Shown here: positions 62,823-64,000 of the stretch, in pieces | How positions within the stretch are numbered: the first letter of the stretch is position 1 | How the letters are laid out: each line of letters opens with the position of its first letter | NCBI GenBank assembly: GCA_947493705.1 | Contig: CANLSH010000005.1 | Span: 62,001 to 126,000 of the forward strand | DNA length: 64,000 nucleotides | From: an uncultured Arachnia sp. | GTDB taxonomy: Bacteria; Actinomycetota; Actinomycetes; Propionibacteriales; Propionibacteriaceae | Direction: 5' to 3' | Notes under the pieces: model-generated | What the model was told of the DNA's origin: nothing | Seen by the model: the letters and a program-made list of their open reading frames with translations, nothing else | Databases searched by the model: none | Made by a program: the position numbers and the translations under genes

Positions 62823-63129
62823 TGCGGCTTCCTTCAGCGTCGATGTATATCACTGTGGTGATTGTGCAGCAACCAGTGTGGACCCAATGAGCCCTGTCCC
62901 AGCAGCATTGCGTGAAACCACCTCGGAAAGCGAGACCTGGGGAACCACTGATTCTCTCAGTAGTGCAGTGCGACGTCTCGCCGGAGGAGTTGGGTGTTGC
63001 GACTGATGTCGCTCCGACCATTCGAACAGAAAGCCCAGCGGGATCATGTCCTGGAGAAAGCGGGCTCGAGTGGGTTCGGTCAGCTTCACCGTCGTGGCTT
63101 CGTCGCCGAAGTGGTGGGCGATCCCACCG
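62823..63129. other. Intergenic region between the NCS1 operon and the CoiA-like gene
   Basis: About 300 bases with the operon promoter at its left end. A minus-strand frame of 79 codons (about 62850-63089) begins KLTEPTRARFLQDMIPLGFL but has no ribosome site and no recognisable family; it may be a decayed fragment. No tRNA or hairpin with a T-run is visible. Confidence 0.4.
62844..62872 (-). promoter_or_regulatory. Candidate promoter and operator of the NCS1/DraG/PfkB operon
   Basis: On the minus strand TTGCTG, 17 bases, TATACA, placed 22 bases upstream of the permease ATG. The spacer's 3' part contains ATCAC-TGTG-GTGAT (62849-62862), an inverted repeat that a repressor could use. The -10 matches four of six positions. 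Confidence 0.45.
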
Positions 63130-64000
63130 TCATGGCCGGCGGAACCACTGGGCGATCGCCTTCCACCAGGAGCCGCTTGGTGTGGGCTGCTGGTTCTTGA
63201 GCGGTTGTTCCGTCGGGCCCGCGTTGTTCACGGAGAAGGCCTCGCTAGCAGTTTCTCCGGGCGCTGGGTGGAGATCTGTCGCCGCTGCCGGGGGCGGGTT
63301 GTGGACGAATTCGGCAGAGGCGGGCACATCAACGGACAGGGGCAAGCTGTGGTGCTCTGCGGGCGCCTCAGCCTCCGGCTGGTTTTCCGACGGGGTCGGC
63401 GGCTCTGCCTGATCCGCGGGCGCCGAAACGTTGCCGGTGGTCGGCAACACAGCACGTCGCCGTTCCTTCTGCGCCGCGTCGGCGCGGGCTAGGTCGTCAC
63501 GCAGCGCCCAGACCCACGCCCGTGACTTACGTCCCTTGCTCTTCGTCAGGACGACGGCCTGGGCCAGCACCCGCTCGTCGCTGATGATCTGGGCGATGAC
63601 CGTCGCCAGGGAGAGCTGTGTGCGGATCAGTGCTCCGCGGTCAGTGTCGAACACCACGATCGACCCGCTCGCGTAGAGGCGGGCGGTCCGCTCCTGAGAG
63701 GAGTCTTCCCACGGGCTCTGCACCTCACGGCGGCCGTCCTTGTTCTTCACGGCAACGTAGATACCGCCGTGCTCGAAGACTTCCCTGTTGAACGCTTTGA
63801 GCGCGCTGGTCCGCGGTGCGTCAGGCGGCTGCCATGGGAACATCCAGACCGTGCGTGCTGCCCCTGCTGAGGAGCGCTGAGCCGTTCGCCGAGAAAAATC
63901 GTCGTCCCATCGCTGGTATTCGAGGACGAGGTTGTGCTCCGGCAGGAAGACGTCCGCGCGCGTCAGCGAATGCTCGACCACGGCCTTGGCACCCAGGCGC
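63130..64000 (-). CDS. CoiA-like nuclease-fold protein, N-terminus beyond window edge
   Basis: The frame is open at base 64000, so at least 290 residues are visible and the start lies outside. The visible N-terminal part, LGAKAVVEHSLTRADVFLPE then HNLVLEYQRWDDDFSRRTAQ, has the D-X(n)-E-X-Q core and following Arg of the competence protein CoiA family, a PD-(D/E)XK restriction-nuclease fold. Residues after this read VWMFPW, as in CoiA proteins where a Y..W helix follows. The C-terminal 110 residues are Pro/Ala/Glu-rich and probably disordered, ending SGSWWKAIAQWFRRP. In actinobacteria such proteins are of unknown role, so DNA uptake should not be assumed. Confidence 0.7.
   Translation of the reverse strand, partial: RLGAKAVVEHSLTRADVFLPEHNLVLEYQRWDDDFSRRTAQRSSAGAARTVWMFPWQPPDAPRTSALKAFNREVFEHGGIYVAVKNKDGRREVQSPWEDSSQERTARLYASGSIVVFDTDRGALIRTQLSLATVIAQIISDERVLAQAVVLTKSKGRKSRAWVWALRDDLARADAAQKERRRAVLPTTGNVSAPADQAEPPTPSENQPEAEAPAEHHSLPLSVDVPASAEFVHNPPPAAATDLHPAPGETASEAFSVNNAGPTEQPLKNQQPTPSGSWWKAIAQWFRRP

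Noticed and set aside
62850-63089. 79-codon minus-strand frame starting KLTEPTRARFLQDMI
   Set aside because: No ribosome site, no recognised family, and overlaps the promoter of the NCS1 operon. Kept only as a note in the intergenic entry.

Overview
The window is high-GC DNA with actinobacterial gene content: GTG and TTG starts, many ATGA and GTGA stop/start overlaps, lipoprotein-type binding proteins, a coproporphyrin-dependent haem pathway ending in HemQ/ChdC, an SdhC-A-B complex with one large cytochrome b subunit, an NdgR/LtbR-type IclR regulator beside leuCD, and a broken DUF222/HNH gene. A member of the Propionibacteriales or a related actinobacterial order is the best guess; no rRNA or tRNA gene is present to settle it. 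Most of the window is ordinary chromosome, with no prophage, CRISPR array or complete insertion sequence seen.

Layout. 1-5534: a secreted protein cut by the left edge, a cupin, a 6-phosphogluconate dehydrogenase (gnd) and succinate dehydrogenase sdhC-sdhA-sdhB, all on the minus strand. 5535-6600: a non-coding stretch with palindromic repeats and a frameshifted, 5'-truncated HNH pseudogene. 6802-9127: a short-chain dehydrogenase and an aldehyde dehydrogenase. 9202-14144: a ribose-type sugar ABC transporter with an FGGY kinase. 14283-16140: an ArsR-type regulator and two START-fold (SRPBCC) proteins. 16240-19047: a LigD-type polymerase domain, then NfeD and SPFH proteins. 19248-22720: an NMT1/THI5-like ABC importer with a fused double permease. 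22768-30049: a glycosyltransferase, an RND transporter, glycerate kinase, and a PiT phosphate transporter with a small partner.

30046-36580 is a carbohydrate block: GH130 phosphorylase, a three-gene ABC importer, and a large secreted protein ending in an LPSTG motif without a membrane anchor. 36812-46417 holds the haem genes as two divergent operons, hemE-hemY-hemCD-hemB-hemL (minus) and hemA-hemH-hemQ (plus). Together they encode glutamyl-tRNA to coproporphyrin to haem in eight proteins, with hemC and hemD fused. 46521-49831: a CPBP protease, a small membrane protein and a two-component system. 49937-50566 is a scar with two gene fragments joined end to end, plus degenerate repeats. 50567-56238 is a complete oligopeptide ABC operon. 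56413-59250 is leuC-leuD with a divergent IclR regulator. 59273-62822 is an operon of an NCS1 nucleobase or nucleoside permease, an ADP-ribosylglycohydrolase-family enzyme and a PfkB sugar kinase. A CoiA-like protein runs off the right edge.

The most interesting points are the NCS1/DraG-like/PfkB operon, which reads as an uncharacterised N-glycoside salvage pathway; the lost cell-wall anchor beside a repeat element; operator-like palindromes on or next to start codons of the ArsR and IclR genes; and the junction of two truncated genes near 50125. Functions come from motif reading only. No homology search was run.
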